Below are positions 17,660-26,712 of a stretch of 64,000 bases of DNA, piece after piece; the first letter of the stretch is position 1, and every line of letters begins with the position of its first letter. The DNA is from Cyanobacteria bacterium REEB67 (GTDB lineage Bacteria; Cyanobacteriota; Vampirovibrionia; Obscuribacterales; Obscuribacteraceae), in assembly GCA_018971775.1 (NCBI GenBank), contig JAGXAB010000006.1, positions 1-64,000 on the forward strand, in the 5' to 3' direction. A program made the position numbers and the translations under genes. The notes under the pieces are model-generated. The model made no database searches and was not told the DNA's origin. It saw nothing but the letters and a program-made list of their open reading frames with translations.

Positions 17660-18526
17660 ATGATTTTCAATGAGCGACCCTCGCGGATACTGACGACTGC
17701 ACTTGGCTTCGCTTTGTTGCCGCTTTCGACCGGCCTCATTGATCTGAACCTGCCGGCAGAAGCTCAGGGCTCGCCGGTGCCAGGTGCCGCCAGTTACAGC
17801 AATTACAATCCATATCAACCAGCCGCCGGTGGTGGCACAAGCCATGCCGCTGCCAGCGCGCCTGTCCCGGGAGCTGGTTATGCACAGGCCAGCGGCGCGA
17901 GCTCAGGCGGTCCCACAGATGCCGCCGGTGCAGCAGCCTCAGGCAAGGCTGGAAGCCGCACAAAGTATCAAGATTTGCCCCTTACGGCCGACAGCGCCAA
18001 ATGCCGCCTCGATGAATTGAGGGCACTCCTCTCGGTTTCTCGTCCCCAGGATGTGCAGGGCAGCATTCAAGAGCTCTGCGAATGGCTCAATGACGCTGCC
18101 GATGCGCACTACCGCATGTTTCTTTCCTTTTCTAAAAGCGATCTGACCAGGCCTCAAGCAAATTCGGAAAAAGCCCTCAATTTAAAATTTGGCCAACTGA
18201 AACGCGAAGCGCAACTGCTGCGCGCCGATCTTTTGATCAAACAACTACGCGCGCCGGAAGCCCTCGGTCCCCTCGTCGACATCGTCGCCGCCGATCCGCG
18301 CTCGGCCACCGGTCAGGCCGCCTACAAACGCCTGGTCGATCTGGGCTTTTCCAATGCTGCGGCAGCCCCGGCCGCCGCAACGGCAGTACCGCCAGCCAGC
18401 ACTGCCACACAGCTGCCGGCTATGATCCCGGCCGTTGCTCCAACCGCCGCCGCGGCGCCGTCGCCGGCCCCGGCCCACAATTTCAAAACTCAAGCCAGCA
18501 AGCCGCCTCTTAAAGCACTTCATTGA
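17660..18526 (+). CDS. secreted hypothetical protein with helical central domain
   Basis: A 288-residue exported protein. The start at 17660 is set by AGGAG five bases upstream. A frame open from 17378 runs into the divergent S55 gene and is not used. Residues 10-35 form a signal peptide (TALGFALLPLSTGLIDL...AEAQG). A Gly/Ala/Ser-rich stretch is followed by a compact helical region (about 100-220) with SAKCRLDELRALLSVSRP and IQELCEWLNDAADAHYRMF, and two Cys that could bridge. The tail is Ala/Pro-rich and low complexity. No family is recognised. It is the first of three consecutive exported unknowns. Confidence 0.75.
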   Translation: MIFNERPSRILTTALGFALLPLSTGLIDLNLPAEAQGSPVPGAASYSNYNPYQPAAGGGTSHAAASAPVPGAGYAQASGASSGGPTDAAGAAASGKAGSRTKYQDLPLTADSAKCRLDELRALLSVSRPQDVQGSIQELCEWLNDAADAHYRMFLSFSKSDLTRPQANSEKALNLKFGQLKREAQLLRADLLIKQLRAPEALGPLVDIVAADPRSATGQAAYKRLVDLGFSNAAAAPAAATAVPPASTATQLPAMIPAVAPTAAAAPSPAPAHNFKTQASKPPLKALH

Positions 18527-18591
18527 AAGCGGCCGCCCCTTCAGATTCGCGGATAAATGCCCGCGGGTGAGCCAAGCGCCATTCTGAAGGG

Positions 18592-18597
18592 TAGAAT
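18592..18597 (+). promoter_or_regulatory. -10 promoter motif TAGAAT
   Basis: TAGAAT lies 33-38 bases upstream of the ATG at 18630, at the same distance as similar hexamers before other genes in this window. No -35 element is evident. Confidence 0.35.
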
Positions 18598-18629
18598 AAA
18601 TTACTCGTCTATAACAAAGGATTTGAGCG

Positions 18630-19328
18630 ATGACCAAAAATGTTTTCCCGCAGACTTTCGCCAACGCTGCCCTGGTGGCCATCGCGCTCACTGCAGTTGG
18701 GCTTTGCAGCCAGGTTTTGGCCGCTCCTTTTCAGTTGAACGCCGAAACCGGTCACTTTATCGAAAATCCCCCGCCAATGAACGCTACTTATCCTGCGCCG
18801 ACGACGGTCTCGCCTTCCTACAATGCCGGCGCCGCCACCTACGACAACAACCCCTATGGCGGAGCCCTCCAGGGCGGGGCCAATCAACAGGGTCAGAGCC
18901 GTCCGCTCCAGGCGCAAGTACAGCGCTCTGTCGCCCTGCCGCCGGCCTTCATGGGCACCTGGGCAGTTGCGGGCAAGTGCTCGGGCATGGAAGCGCAACC
19001 GGCCTTCCAGGCCAGCTTGAGCAGCATCTTCGCCGCAAATACTCAAAATACCTGGACGATTAGCGGCAACGCTCAACAAGGCTATCAAATGAGTAACGAT
19101 CAGGGTGTGCAGACCGCTCTGGCGATTTACAAAGTAAGTAAAAATACTGCCATGATCCGCTACCAGCACCCTATTGGTAAGACAATGGCACAGGAAGCAA
19201 TCGTCATGGAACTTCAAAATGGCGGTGCGACCTTCCAGGGTCTTGAGAGAATATCGATAATCAAGGACGGACAACAGCCTCCCCGCGCCAAGGTTACCTA
19301 TCAATTGTTCGGTCAACGGCAACGTTAG
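18630..19328 (+). CDS. secreted hypothetical protein, 232 aa
   Basis: An exported protein with a signal peptide (ALVAIALTAVGLCSQVLAAP, cleavage likely after LAA). A Pro/Asn/Gly-rich linker (residues 50-105) precedes a folded C-terminal domain that begins LPPAFMGTWAVAGKCSG and contains TWTISGN, QTALAIYKVSKNTAMIRYQH and GATFQGLERISIIKDG. The alternating strands, with GTW at the front, resemble a small lipocalin/META-like beta barrel. That is a fold guess only. GGATTTGAGCG precedes the ATG. It lies between two other secreted unknowns. Confidence 0.75.
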   Translation: MTKNVFPQTFANAALVAIALTAVGLCSQVLAAPFQLNAETGHFIENPPPMNATYPAPTTVSPSYNAGAATYDNNPYGGALQGGANQQGQSRPLQAQVQRSVALPPAFMGTWAVAGKCSGMEAQPAFQASLSSIFAANTQNTWTISGNAQQGYQMSNDQGVQTALAIYKVSKNTAMIRYQHPIGKTMAQEAIVMELQNGGATFQGLERISIIKDGQQPPRAKVTYQLFGQRQR

Positions 19329-19366
19329 GTCCTGGAACCAACCCCGTATTCAAGGACATTTAGCCA

Positions 19367-20335
19367 GTGAAATTTTCAAGGTATCAAGCGAAAGCGAGAA
19401 GTCAGGTTTTACTTCTCGCTTGTCTGAGCGCATTCTGCACGTCGGCACAGGCTGTCCCGACTGAAGGCGACGAAGTATTCAATCCGGCTGAGCATGAGCA
19501 CAGCATGGAAAAAGCACTGCCACTCCGGACCGACCCTCTGCCCACCGGTGTCTCGCCGGCGGATGTGCCGGCCGGTCCGATGACCGAGCTGCCGGTCACT
19601 CCCGAGCAGGTCGATCCGGGCCTGGCCAATACGCAGGCCAAGGCCCCTGTGGCCAGTAGCCCCGATAGTAAACTGACAGGCTCGGCCAGCACACTCGCCG
19701 GCATCGCCGACGACGCCCCCTCCCCGAAGGCGCCCAACGCCCTCATGGGTGTGGCCAAAGGCATGACCGTCAATCCGCTGACGCGCTACAAAGGTCCGCG
19801 TCTGGTTTATATCGAGCTGACGATTCGCAATACCTCAGACTCGCCTGTCGTTTTGCTTGGTGAAGGCATCCGCGGTCAGGCCACTGGAAAAACTGTATAC
19901 CCGGTCGGCTATGAAAAGATAGTCAAACTGGATCAAAACGTCATGACCACCAAGAGCAAACTGGCTGTGGCCGCTCTTGGCGCCGGCTCGCTTGGCCTGA
20001 CATCGGTGATCGGTTATGAGGTCTTCGCCCCGCAAGAATATCGCAAACGCAATCCAGGCACGGCCACCGGTCGCGATCGTGGTCGTCACGAAATCGAAGA
20101 AGGGCGCTTCAACCGCCGCGTACTCCTGCCCCAGGACGAAACGACCGGCTGGGTAGCCTTTTATGCCAGCGACTCCGACACACTGAGCTCGCTCACTTTG
20201 CCCCTGCTCACGCCTCCATACACAACCAGCTCGGGCAGCGTATCGATACCGATTTACGGCGTCAATGTCGCCATGCAAGCGGCCCAGGCCGGCGCCGTAA
20301 ACGGCAAGCCGACCACCGTTTATTCGATCAAATAA
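19367..20335 (+). CDS. secreted hypothetical protein, 322 aa
   Basis: Starts with GTG, with AAGGA ten bases upstream. A signal peptide (QVLLLACLSAFCTSAQAVP) leads into a 100-residue Pro/Ala-rich linker. The C-terminal two thirds holds beta-rich segments (RLVYIELTIRNTSDSPVVLLGEGI, RRVLLPQDETTGWVAFYAS) and one hydrophobic stretch (LAVAALGAGSLGLTSVIGY) that may be a membrane span. The phrase ELTIRNTSDSPVVL is typical of domains describing conserved surface or pilus-like proteins, but no family can be named. It is 38 bases after its neighbour and 49 before the first cyclophilin, so co-transcription is possible. Confidence 0.72.
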   Translation: MKFSRYQAKARSQVLLLACLSAFCTSAQAVPTEGDEVFNPAEHEHSMEKALPLRTDPLPTGVSPADVPAGPMTELPVTPEQVDPGLANTQAKAPVASSPDSKLTGSASTLAGIADDAPSPKAPNALMGVAKGMTVNPLTRYKGPRLVYIELTIRNTSDSPVVLLGEGIRGQATGKTVYPVGYEKIVKLDQNVMTTKSKLAVAALGAGSLGLTSVIGYEVFAPQEYRKRNPGTATGRDRGRHEIEEGRFNRRVLLPQDETTGWVAFYASDSDTLSSLTLPLLTPPYTTSSGSVSIPIYGVNVAMQAAQAGAVNGKPTTVYSIK

Positions 20336-20384
20336 TCGGCGATTCAATCGCCCTGTAATAGCTCCAACCAGATAGAGAGAAAAG

Positions 20385-20996
20385 ATGAATCTGAAAACAA
20401 GCAAGTTTACCGGCAAAATAAGAGCTGCACTACCGGCGGTGGCAACACTGGCGACGGCGGCGATCATCGCTTTTGGCTTTAACGCTGGCGTCAGCGAGCA
20501 GGCTACAGCCAAGGGCAAGCAGATCGAGATGAATCCGATTGTTGAATTTGACACAAATAAGGGCGTGATCAAAGCGATTATCTACAAGCGCCAGGCTCCC
20601 TTGACCTCGGCCAATTTCCTCGACCTGGTCAATCGCAACTTTTACAATGGCCTGACCTTCCACCGTTATGAGCCCGGCTTCTGCATCCAGGGCGGCGACC
20701 CGGAAGGCACCGGCACAGGCAACTTCATCGATCCGGTCACGCACAAGATCCGCTACCTGAAACTCGAAAAGAAAGCGGAGTTGACTCATGATTCGGCCGG
20801 TATGCTGGCCATGGCTCGCACCAATGATCCGGACACCGCCAGCTGTCAGTTTTATTTCACCCTGGCGCCGGCAACGTTCCTCGACAACCCGCCCGGTTAC
20901 GCCGTCTTTGGCAAAGTAATCGAAGGACTGGATGTGGTCATGAGTCTGCGCAAGGGTGATAAAATGACCAGAGTCGTCGAACTGCCCGCAAAATAA
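20385..20996 (+). CDS. exported cyclophilin-type peptidyl-prolyl cis-trans isomerase
   Basis: A 203-residue PPIase with an N-terminal export or anchor helix (ALPAVATLATAAIIAFGF). The cyclophilin domain starts at IVEFDTNKGVIKAIIY. Active-site blocks are [36 protein letters not shown] and YAVFGKVIEGLDVV; the catalytic Arg is in FHR. It probably assists folding of exported proteins outside the cytoplasmic membrane. The next gene is a close paralogue lacking the export helix. AGAGAAAAG precedes the start. Confidence 0.95.
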   Translation: MNLKTSKFTGKIRAALPAVATLATAAIIAFGFNAGVSEQATAKGKQIEMNPIVEFDTNKGVIKAIIYKRQAPLTSANFLDLVNRNFYNGLTFHRYEPGFCIQGGDPEGTGTGNFIDPVTHKIRYLKLEKKAELTHDSAGMLAMARTNDPDTASCQFYFTLAPATFLDNPPGYAVFGKVIEGLDVVMSLRKGDKMTRVVELPAK

Positions 20997-21046
20997 GCAA
21001 GCGAAAGAGGCGGAATCAGACCTTTTCCAGTCCGCTTTTATTTGAG

Positions 21047-21055
21047 TGGTAGAAT
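21047..21055 (+). promoter_or_regulatory. extended -10 promoter motif TGGTAGAAT
   Basis: TG-G-TAGAAT ends 29 bases before the leader ATG at 21085 and about 100 bases before the cytoplasmic cyclophilin. It gives the second cyclophilin a likely promoter of its own, with a roughly 95-base leader. Confidence 0.5.
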
Positions 21056-21084
21056 ACTCCCGGTAGATATTTAACGGAGGTTAG

Positions 21085-21117
21085 ATGGCAGCATCTTTGC
21101 ATCCAGTCGCCTTATGA
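21085..21117 (+). CDS. possible 10-codon leader peptide upstream of a cyclophilin gene
   Basis: ACGGAGG at 21074-21080 is the best ribosome site in this leader and sits four bases before an ATG that opens a 10-codon frame (MAASLHPVAL, stop TGA). The main gene starts 39 bases further on. Its own GAGGAG (21132-21137) lies inside a small hairpin, GAGGA-gctg-TCCTC. The combination suggests leader-dependent translation, but conservation is untested. Confidence 0.35.
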   Translation: MAASLHPVAL

Positions 21118-21156
21118 CGATGGTGCAAACAGAGGAGCTGTCCTCAATAAATCAAT

Positions 21157-21633
21157 ATGCCAGACCCAATCGTATCGATCGAAACCAATAAAGGCGTGAT
21201 CAAAGTTGAAGTCTTCCAGAAAGACGCTCCGATCACCGCCGAAAACTTTCTTGATCTAGTCAACAAAGGCTTTTATAACGGTTTATCCTTCCACCGCTAT
21301 GAGCCCGGCTTTGTCATCCAGGGCGGCTGCCCGAATGGCACCGGCACCGGCGATTACAAAGACCCGGCCACCGGCAAGAAACGCACCATCCAGCTCGAGA
21401 AGAAACCCAATCTCAAGCACAACGAAGCAGGCATGGTAGCCATGGCTCGCTCCAACGATCCCAACTCGGCCAGCTGCCAGTATTACATCACCCTCGCTCC
21501 GGCAGGCTTCATCGATAACCCGCCCGGCTACGCCGTTTTTGGCAAGGTCGTCGAAGGTCTCGAAAATGCCCTCGCCCTGCGCGCCGGCGATAAAATGACC
21601 AAAGTCTCCGTTTTGGAAACAGCCAATAAGTAA
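21157..21633 (+). CDS. cytoplasmic cyclophilin-type peptidyl-prolyl cis-trans isomerase
   Basis: A 158-residue single-domain cyclophilin with no signal peptide. Blocks: [67 protein letters not shown]. It is closely similar to the exported copy directly upstream, which points to a tandem duplication with different targeting. The start is preceded by a weak site about 20 bases away within a hairpin, so upstream leader translation may matter. It ends at a bidirectional terminator shared with ftsX. Confidence 0.95.
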   Translation: MPDPIVSIETNKGVIKVEVFQKDAPITAENFLDLVNKGFYNGLSFHRYEPGFVIQGGCPNGTGTGDYKDPATGKKRTIQLEKKPNLKHNEAGMVAMARSNDPNSASCQYYITLAPAGFIDNPPGYAVFGKVVEGLENALALRAGDKMTKVSVLETANK

Positions 21634-21670
21634 ACTGTTCAAACCGAGAAAAGAAAAAATCGCATAAACG

Positions 21671-21696
21671 AAAAAGGGAGAGGACCTCCCTTTTTT
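21671..21696. terminator. bidirectional terminator between cyclophilin and ftsX
   Basis: AAAAAGGGAG (21671-21680) pairs with CTCCCTTTTT (21686-21695), five-base loop, with T-runs on both strands. It sits between two convergent units. Confidence 0.9.
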
Positions 21697-21716
21697 ATTG
21701 CTTTGAGACTTTCAGT

Positions 21717-22589
21717 CTAAATCTTGATATAACGTCCGGAAGTCCAGAGACTGCCGCCGGCACCAACGACGATACCGAGTGCCGCCATCAAGGAAGCGGT
21801 GGGCAAGATGCTGTATTCGAGCTCCTGGGGCATGAAAGGCGCCAGACTGAGGAGCTGATCTTTCAAATAGGGATCGATATAGATGTGCATGCCAAGCAAG
21901 ATGGCGGTGGCCATGAGCGCGGCAGCCGCCCCGTAAACAGCCCCCTGGAAGACGAAGGGACACTTGATATAGAAATGTCCGACGCCCATGAGCGATAAAA
22001 TCTCGATCTCGCGCAGACGCGCTTTAATCACCAGGTGGATGGTATTACCGATGATCGTGAGCGTAGCGGCGGAGAGCACGGCGGTAACGAAGAAGCCTGC
22101 CAACTCGACGAAATGCCTGACGTCATTGATTTTCTTCGCCACTTTGAGCGGATAGCGGATATTTTCAATCGTCGGCAAAAGTCTGAGCTTGGGCGCCAGA
22201 GACTCGACCTGCTCGGGATTGGAGAGCTTGATGTGGAGCGTATTGGGCAGAGGGTTGTTTAGTACGCCCAATTTGAAGTTGTGCTGCATTTCCTGCCAGG
22301 CCACGTCCTTGGTGACGATTTCGACCTGTTTGACTTCGGCGAATTGGCTGATTTCCTGAGCGACTTTTTTAGGATCGGCACTGTCATTGAGGAAGGCCGA
22401 AATTTCAATCTGCGAGCCCCAGGCATTGACCAGATTTTTCATAGTCATCGTGAGCTGGAGCACGCCACCAAATATGGTGAGGGCCACGCAGAGGATACTG
22501 ACGACGAGCCAGTTCGACCAGCCGGAAGCTTTTAAACCAAGTCCGGTTTCGATTAAGACACGACGGAAAATTCTAAGCGTTCTAAGCAT
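21717..22589 (-). CDS. ftsX: cell division protein FtsX
   Basis: A 290-residue membrane partner of FtsE. It has the FtsX plan: a short cytoplasmic N-terminus, a first span (WLVVSILCVALTIFGGVL), an extracytoplasmic domain (about 55-170, with ISAFLNDSADPKKVAQEI), then three more spans at about 175, 225 and 270. The complex activates cell-wall hydrolases at the division site. It starts three bases after ftsE ends, so the two are translated from one message. Confidence 0.95.
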   Translation of the reverse strand: MLRTLRIFRRVLIETGLGLKASGWSNWLVVSILCVALTIFGGVLQLTMTMKNLVNAWGSQIEISAFLNDSADPKKVAQEISQFAEVKQVEIVTKDVAWQEMQHNFKLGVLNNPLPNTLHIKLSNPEQVESLAPKLRLLPTIENIRYPLKVAKKINDVRHFVELAGFFVTAVLSAATLTIIGNTIHLVIKARLREIEILSLMGVGHFYIKCPFVFQGAVYGAAAALMATAILLGMHIYIDPYLKDQLLSLAPFMPQELEYSILPTASLMAALGIVVGAGGSLWTSGRYIKI

Positions 22590-22592
22590 GGG

Positions 22593-23279
22593 TTATGTCA
22601 TCTCCAGCTCGTAGACACCATTGTCGACGTCCGCCACCACTTCCCCGCCCTTGAGGGCAATGACACGACGACGCATGGCATTGACGATCGGTTGATCGTG
22701 CGTGGAAATCAAAACAGTGGTACCACGTTGACTGATGCGTTCGAGCAATTGCACGATTTCCAAAGATGTAGCCGGATCGAGGTTGCCGGTCGGCTCGTCG
22801 GCAAGCAGTACAGGCGGTCCGTTGACGATGGCGCGGGCGATACCGACACGCTGCTGTTCGCCGCCCGAGAGTTCGGAGGGATAGGCGTCCCACTTATGCT
22901 CGAGGTTGACCACAGCCAGCGCCGAATTGACGCGCTTGGCCACTTCGTTTTCATCGACGCCGAGGGCGCGCAAAATATAAGCGACGTTATTGAATACGGT
23001 CTGACTGGATAAAAGTTTGAAGTCCTGGAAAATAATGCCGAGACGTCGACGCAAAAGGGGTATCTGACCGGCATGCAACCGGTTAAGATTGACGCCGCCG
23101 ATGAAGACGTTGCCGGTGGTCGGCGTTTCTTCGCGATAAAGTAAACGCATCAGCGTTGACTTGCCGGCGCCGGAAGGACCTACAAGGAAGGCGAATTCGC
23201 CAAGGGCAATGTGCAAATTGACATTGCTCAGGGCGGGTCTGCCGCCGTAATTTTTGTAGACGTTTTGCAGTCTAATCAT
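22593..23279 (-). CDS. ftsE: cell division ATP-binding protein FtsE
   Basis: A 228-residue ABC ATPase. Walker A is GPSGAGKST, the signature is [15 protein letters not shown], Walker B is [12 protein letters not shown], and the H-loop is ISTHDQ. The start region [24 protein letters not shown] is typical of FtsE. First gene of the ftsE-ftsX pair, about 160 bases from the upstream DciA-like gene. Confidence 0.97.
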   Translation of the reverse strand: MIRLQNVYKNYGGRPALSNVNLHIALGEFAFLVGPSGAGKSTLMRLLYREETPTTGNVFIGGVNLNRLHAGQIPLLRRRLGIIFQDFKLLSSQTVFNNVAYILRALGVDENEVAKRVNSALAVVNLEHKWDAYPSELSGGEQQRVGIARAIVNGPPVLLADEPTGNLDPATSLEIVQLLERISQRGTTVLISTHDQPIVNAMRRRVIALKGGEVVADVDNGVYELEMT

Positions 23280-23442
23280 GCTTTACTGCCCATTTGCTGG
23301 GAGACACAACTTCTCAAGAGTGGCCAATAATAACACAGTAGTCACGAGGAAAAAGTGATTTAGACGACAATTGCGGCAAGGTAGGAGATTGTTCATCTTG
23401 GCCCAGGTATAGCGACCCGAAAAGATAGCCAGTGCAAGCACT

Positions 23443-24171
23443 TCAAGACATACCGGAGGCGAAACACTGGGCGCATATTAAAGATGTGCCATGTAAGCGA
23501 GCGGTAACATCTCCGCACTTGCTGCAGTGGGGATATCCCTGCTGCTCACGCCAGAGTCTCAGTCGGATTTCCTTTTCGTAGAGCGCCTGGACACGGCGGA
23601 TCAGCGCTGGAGCGGCGTCCGGCTGTGCGGCGGCATAAGAGAGACCGAGGGCGGCTATTTCTCCATAGTTTTGTTCGCTCAATTGCACATCGGTCAGATC
23701 GGCTGCGGTTGGCTCGGGCAGGGCATTTGCCGGGTCAGGAAGAATATCGGCAATGACGTCGGGACTTTTTTCGTGAAATCTCTTCAAATCAAATCTCATG
23801 CCGGTAATCTCGATACCGACACCACGAGCGGCCTGGCGAATCGCTTTGAGCAATTGCACTTTGTGAAACTGAATCTCCTGACCAGTCGAAGCATCGCGCA
23901 CGGCGATAACGATATTGCGCTCGTTATCTATAAATAGAGGCCGGGTCAGGGTGGCGAAGGGCTCACCGACGACATGCGGCCAGATATTCATAAATGTTTG
24001 TTCTTTAAGACGTTGATCGAGTCCAAGTTTACGCAAAACTTGAGGCAATACTTTCGAGATGTCCGAAAAATTGCGCCGCCCCTTGGCCCGCGCCCCGACT
24101 AGATGTTGCTGTGTATAGGGCGCGTCATAGCCCTTGTCTTTTGCTTTGTTTTTTTTCGATTCGTCCATCAC
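23443..24171 (-). CDS. DUF721/DciA-like protein with C-terminal zinc ribbon
   Basis: A 242-residue protein. The DUF721 (DciA) region lies at about 36-115: VLPQVLRKLGLDQRL, FMNIWPHVVGEPFATLTRPLFI, and VRDASTGQEIQFHKVQLLKAIRQ. DciA proteins are helicase-loading factors in bacteria that lack DnaC. The C-terminus adds a zinc ribbon with CSKCG and CAQC (about residues 217-237), which is not part of the minimal family. It diverges from the SCP2 gene across about 120 bases containing TATAAT at 24215-24220. Confidence 0.8.
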   Translation of the reverse strand: MMDESKKNKAKDKGYDAPYTQQHLVGARAKGRRNFSDISKVLPQVLRKLGLDQRLKEQTFMNIWPHVVGEPFATLTRPLFIDNERNIVIAVRDASTGQEIQFHKVQLLKAIRQAARGVGIEITGMRFDLKRFHEKSPDVIADILPDPANALPEPTAADLTDVQLSEQNYGEIAALGLSYAAAQPDAAPALIRRVQALYEKEIRLRLWREQQGYPHCSKCGDVTARLHGTSLICAQCFASGMS

Positions 24172-24214
24172 GCCTCATTATTTTCTTCAAGGCTAAGACT
24201 GCGGAGGCTTAGTT

Positions 24215-24220
24215 TATAAT
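24215..24220 (+). promoter_or_regulatory. TATAAT -10 hexamer in divergent region
   Basis: A perfect TATAAT lies 72 bases upstream of the preferred SCP2-gene start. No good -35 was found. Its complement contains TATAAA, so either direction could use it. Confidence 0.4.
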
Positions 24221-24291
24221 TTGTTGCCCACCAAACTTTATTTATACAGCAAGTCTCATAGATGAGGCTTCGATTTGACGAGGAAAGTACA

Positions 24292-24621
24292 TTGCCCGCC
24301 ACTGACACAATCAACGAGCTGAGAAAGCGTTTTAAACCAGAAGCAGCTCGCAATTTAAACGCCACTTATCTGATTAACGTCAAAGGGCAGGGCGGCGGCG
24401 CCTGGCTGACCAAAATCAACGACGGCGCCTGCGACATCGTCGAAGCAACGCCCAATACTCCGGCCGACTGCAGCATCTCTATAGACATCGATGACCTGGA
24501 AGCGATTTTGACCGGTCGCATGGCGGCGATGACGGCAGCGCTATCGGGCGTTTTGCAAATCGACGGCGAGCTCGGCCTGGCCATGCAGCTGGTACCGATT
24601 TTCTTCGACGGCACTAACTAG
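24292..24621 (+). CDS. SCP2 sterol/lipid-transfer-domain protein
   Basis: About 109 residues, nearly all SCP2 fold: TINELRKRFKPEAARNL, WLTKINDGACDIVEATPNTPADCSISID, LEAILTGRMAAMTAALSGVLQIDGELGLAM. Such domains bind lipids or long acyl groups. A TTG at 24292 is preferred because GAGGAA is placed about six bases upstream; an ATG at 24262 has no ribosome site and would add ten residues. It converges on aroE (15 bases). Confidence 0.88.
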   Translation: MPATDTINELRKRFKPEAARNLNATYLINVKGQGGGAWLTKINDGACDIVEATPNTPADCSISIDIDDLEAILTGRMAAMTAALSGVLQIDGELGLAMQLVPIFFDGTN

Positions 24622-24636
24622 CACTTGTACTTGTAA

Positions 24637-25539
24637 CTATTCCGAGAGCCGCTTGCGCGCGAGTTTCCCCTCGGGCAGTTCCCCAGTCCAGATTTTGAAA
24701 GCCAGTCTTGCTTGATTGACAAGCATCTCCTTGCCGTCTTCAACGCATTTGAAACCGGCTTCTCTAGCCAATCGGCATAATGGTGTCATTTCTCGGCCAT
24801 AGACGAGATCGACAAAGGCAACCGGCTCCACTTTTTTACGCAAGCTGGCGAAAAGCTCAACAAGAGCGGCTGGGACATGACCGTCTTTTTGTCCTATTGG
24901 CGTGGCATTGATTACCAGGCCGATATTTTCGAGTGCCTGGCCCTCGGTAAAAGCTTGATCGGCGGCCACTCCATCAAGGACTTCAATAGTTCTAGCCGTG
25001 CGGCAGTTTTGCACAAGCGAGGCGCGCTCGGCTGCGCTGCCGAGCTGATCCAGCATAGACAGAGCCTTTTCCGTGTGGCGACCAGCCACGGTCAGACCGC
25101 GAAACCCGAGAGCACTGACAGCGATAATAGCAGCACGTGCCGCCCCGCCATTGCCCAGGATAAGAACACGACGCTCGGCGTCGATTGCAGTAAGACGCGA
25201 AAGGGCCTCGGCCAGACCACCGGAGTCGGTATTGTGGCCGGTGCTCGCGACCAGACCAGGGCCAAATTTTATTGTATTGACCGCCGAGGCGAGCTCGGCG
25301 CTTTCGGCCAGGGCGCCCAACAGGGGCAGCACGCTAAGCTTATAAGGAATAGTGACGTTGAGGCCGCTGTAGCCTTCATCAGCAAGCTCGGTCAGACGGG
25401 CGGCAACATCTGCCGCCTCCGCCACTTCAATCTTGTCGTAGCGCCCGGAGAGGCCCAACTCTTCAAAAAAAGATTGATGGATGGTAGGCGAAAGGGTATG
25501 GCTGAGCGACTGGCCCAGAAGACCGAGTTTTAGCACCAT
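24637..25539 (-). CDS. aroE: shikimate dehydrogenase
   Basis: A 300-residue NADPH-dependent enzyme converting 3-dehydroshikimate to shikimate in aromatic amino-acid synthesis. Substrate-site residues: SLSHTLSP near residue 11, NVTIPYK with the catalytic Lys, and NTDSGG with the catalytic Asp. The Rossmann motif is LGNGGAARA. It starts eight bases after exbD ends, so it is apparently the last gene of the TonB/ExbB/ExbD unit, an odd neighbour for a membrane energising system. Confidence 0.95.
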   Translation of the reverse strand: MVLKLGLLGQSLSHTLSPTIHQSFFEELGLSGRYDKIEVAEAADVAARLTELADEGYSGLNVTIPYKLSVLPLLGALAESAELASAVNTIKFGPGLVASTGHNTDSGGLAEALSRLTAIDAERRVLILGNGGAARAAIIAVSALGFRGLTVAGRHTEKALSMLDQLGSAAERASLVQNCRTARTIEVLDGVAADQAFTEGQALENIGLVINATPIGQKDGHVPAALVELFASLRKKVEPVAFVDLVYGREMTPLCRLAREAGFKCVEDGKEMLVNQARLAFKIWTGELPEGKLARKRLSE

Positions 25540-25547
25540 GCACCGTC

Positions 25548-25973
25548 TTAGTTGTTTTGCTGACGCGTGGCAACGCGCATTCTGGTAATGCCGGCAGCGG
25601 CCACGGCACTCATTACCTCGACGACATATTTTTGCTTGGCGTCGCCGTCGGCGTTTAAGGTGACGTGCATATCCTTGCCGGTCGGCGAGGCGTCGACCAG
25701 TTGCTTGATCGTTGCCGCCACTTTCTCCGAATCACTGGCCGCCACATAGTGACTGTTAATGGCCAGCTGTCCTTCTTTGTCGATGTCGATGTTGATACCC
25801 TTGGTGGCTTCGTCTTTTTTGGCGTAGAGAGTTTCGGGCGGCTTGATCTTGAGCTCCGATTTGTCGATCAAAGGAGCGATCAAGATCATGATTACCAAAA
25901 GCACCAGAAACACGTCAGTAAGAGGAGTAACGTTAATACTCTCGAACTGTTCGCCGGTGGCTCCCATTGACAT
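25548..25973 (-). CDS. exbD: ExbD/TolR biopolymer transport protein
   Basis: 141 residues with one N-terminal span. INVTPLTDVFLVLLVIMILIAP includes the proton-path Asp typical of ExbD/TolR. The periplasmic domain ends with VMSAVAAAGITRMRVAT. It is translated 19 bases after the ExbB-like gene. It works with it as a proton-driven motor energising an outer-envelope process. Confidence 0.94.
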   Translation of the reverse strand: MSMGATGEQFESINVTPLTDVFLVLLVIMILIAPLIDKSELKIKPPETLYAKKDEATKGINIDIDKEGQLAINSHYVAASDSEKVAATIKQLVDASPTGKDMHVTLNADGDAKQKYVVEVMSAVAAAGITRMRVATRQQNN

Positions 25974-25992
25974 AGGACGTTATCTCCCGGTC

Positions 25993-26640
25993 TTAACGGT
26001 TGCTACCGGGAGCAACTGGTTCACTACCGACAAAGCTGAGGAAAAGGAGCTTGAGCAACAGGAAGTCGTCGTTGAAGCCTTTCACGATGTTGGTGTAGGT
26101 GTTGTTGAAGATAACGGCGAAGATAGCGACAATCAGACCATATCCGGTCGCAATCAGAGCTTTGGCCACACCGAGTACGACGACCGGGGTACCACCACCG
26201 GCGGCGCCGAGCATGTCGAGGGTGAAGATAACACCGACCACAGTACCGAACAAACCAAGGAAGGGGCAGATGGCGCCGATTGTACCGAGCACTGCCAGAT
26301 GCTTTTCTAACTTACGGGTAACCAGACCAACAGTGATGTCGAAAGCTTTGGAGAAATCTTCTTTCTGGTCGGCCATCAAACGGACACCTTCTTCGGCTAA
26401 TTCACCAACAACGCCACCGAGGCGGCTGCAGGTTTGTTGTGCCTTTTGCAGGTTCATCGTTTCCAGGTCGCGTTGCAACTGGTGGATAAATTGAGTGACG
26501 TCGCGGCGATTGGCTTGATAGTACATGTAGCGCTCGACCGTGACGGCCACGGTGAAGATCGAACAAATCAAGATCGGCACCGAGGCGAACCAGTCGTGCA
26601 CCATGAACTCGAGAAAGTAGCTGAGGAATTTGCTTTCCAT
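25993..26640 (-). CDS. exbB: MotA/TolQ/ExbB proton-channel protein
   Basis: 215 residues with three spans (WFASVPILICSIFTVAV, LGLFGTVVGVIFTLDML, VLGVAKALIATGYGLIVAIFAVI). The channel signature GTIGAICPFLGLFGTVVGV is present. It lies 72 bases downstream of one TonB-like gene and directly upstream of exbD, forming a complete TonB-ExbB-ExbD set. Confidence 0.95.
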   Translation of the reverse strand: MESKFLSYFLEFMVHDWFASVPILICSIFTVAVTVERYMYYQANRRDVTQFIHQLQRDLETMNLQKAQQTCSRLGGVVGELAEEGVRLMADQKEDFSKAFDITVGLVTRKLEKHLAVLGTIGAICPFLGLFGTVVGVIFTLDMLGAAGGGTPVVVLGVAKALIATGYGLIVAIFAVIFNNTYTNIVKGFNDDFLLLKLLFLSFVGSEPVAPGSNR

Positions 26641-26712
26641 AATTCTCTGACGTTTCTCCTATTAACTGAAAATCAGAACTTATATAACTAGCGCAACGAC
26701 CTACTGAGTCTA

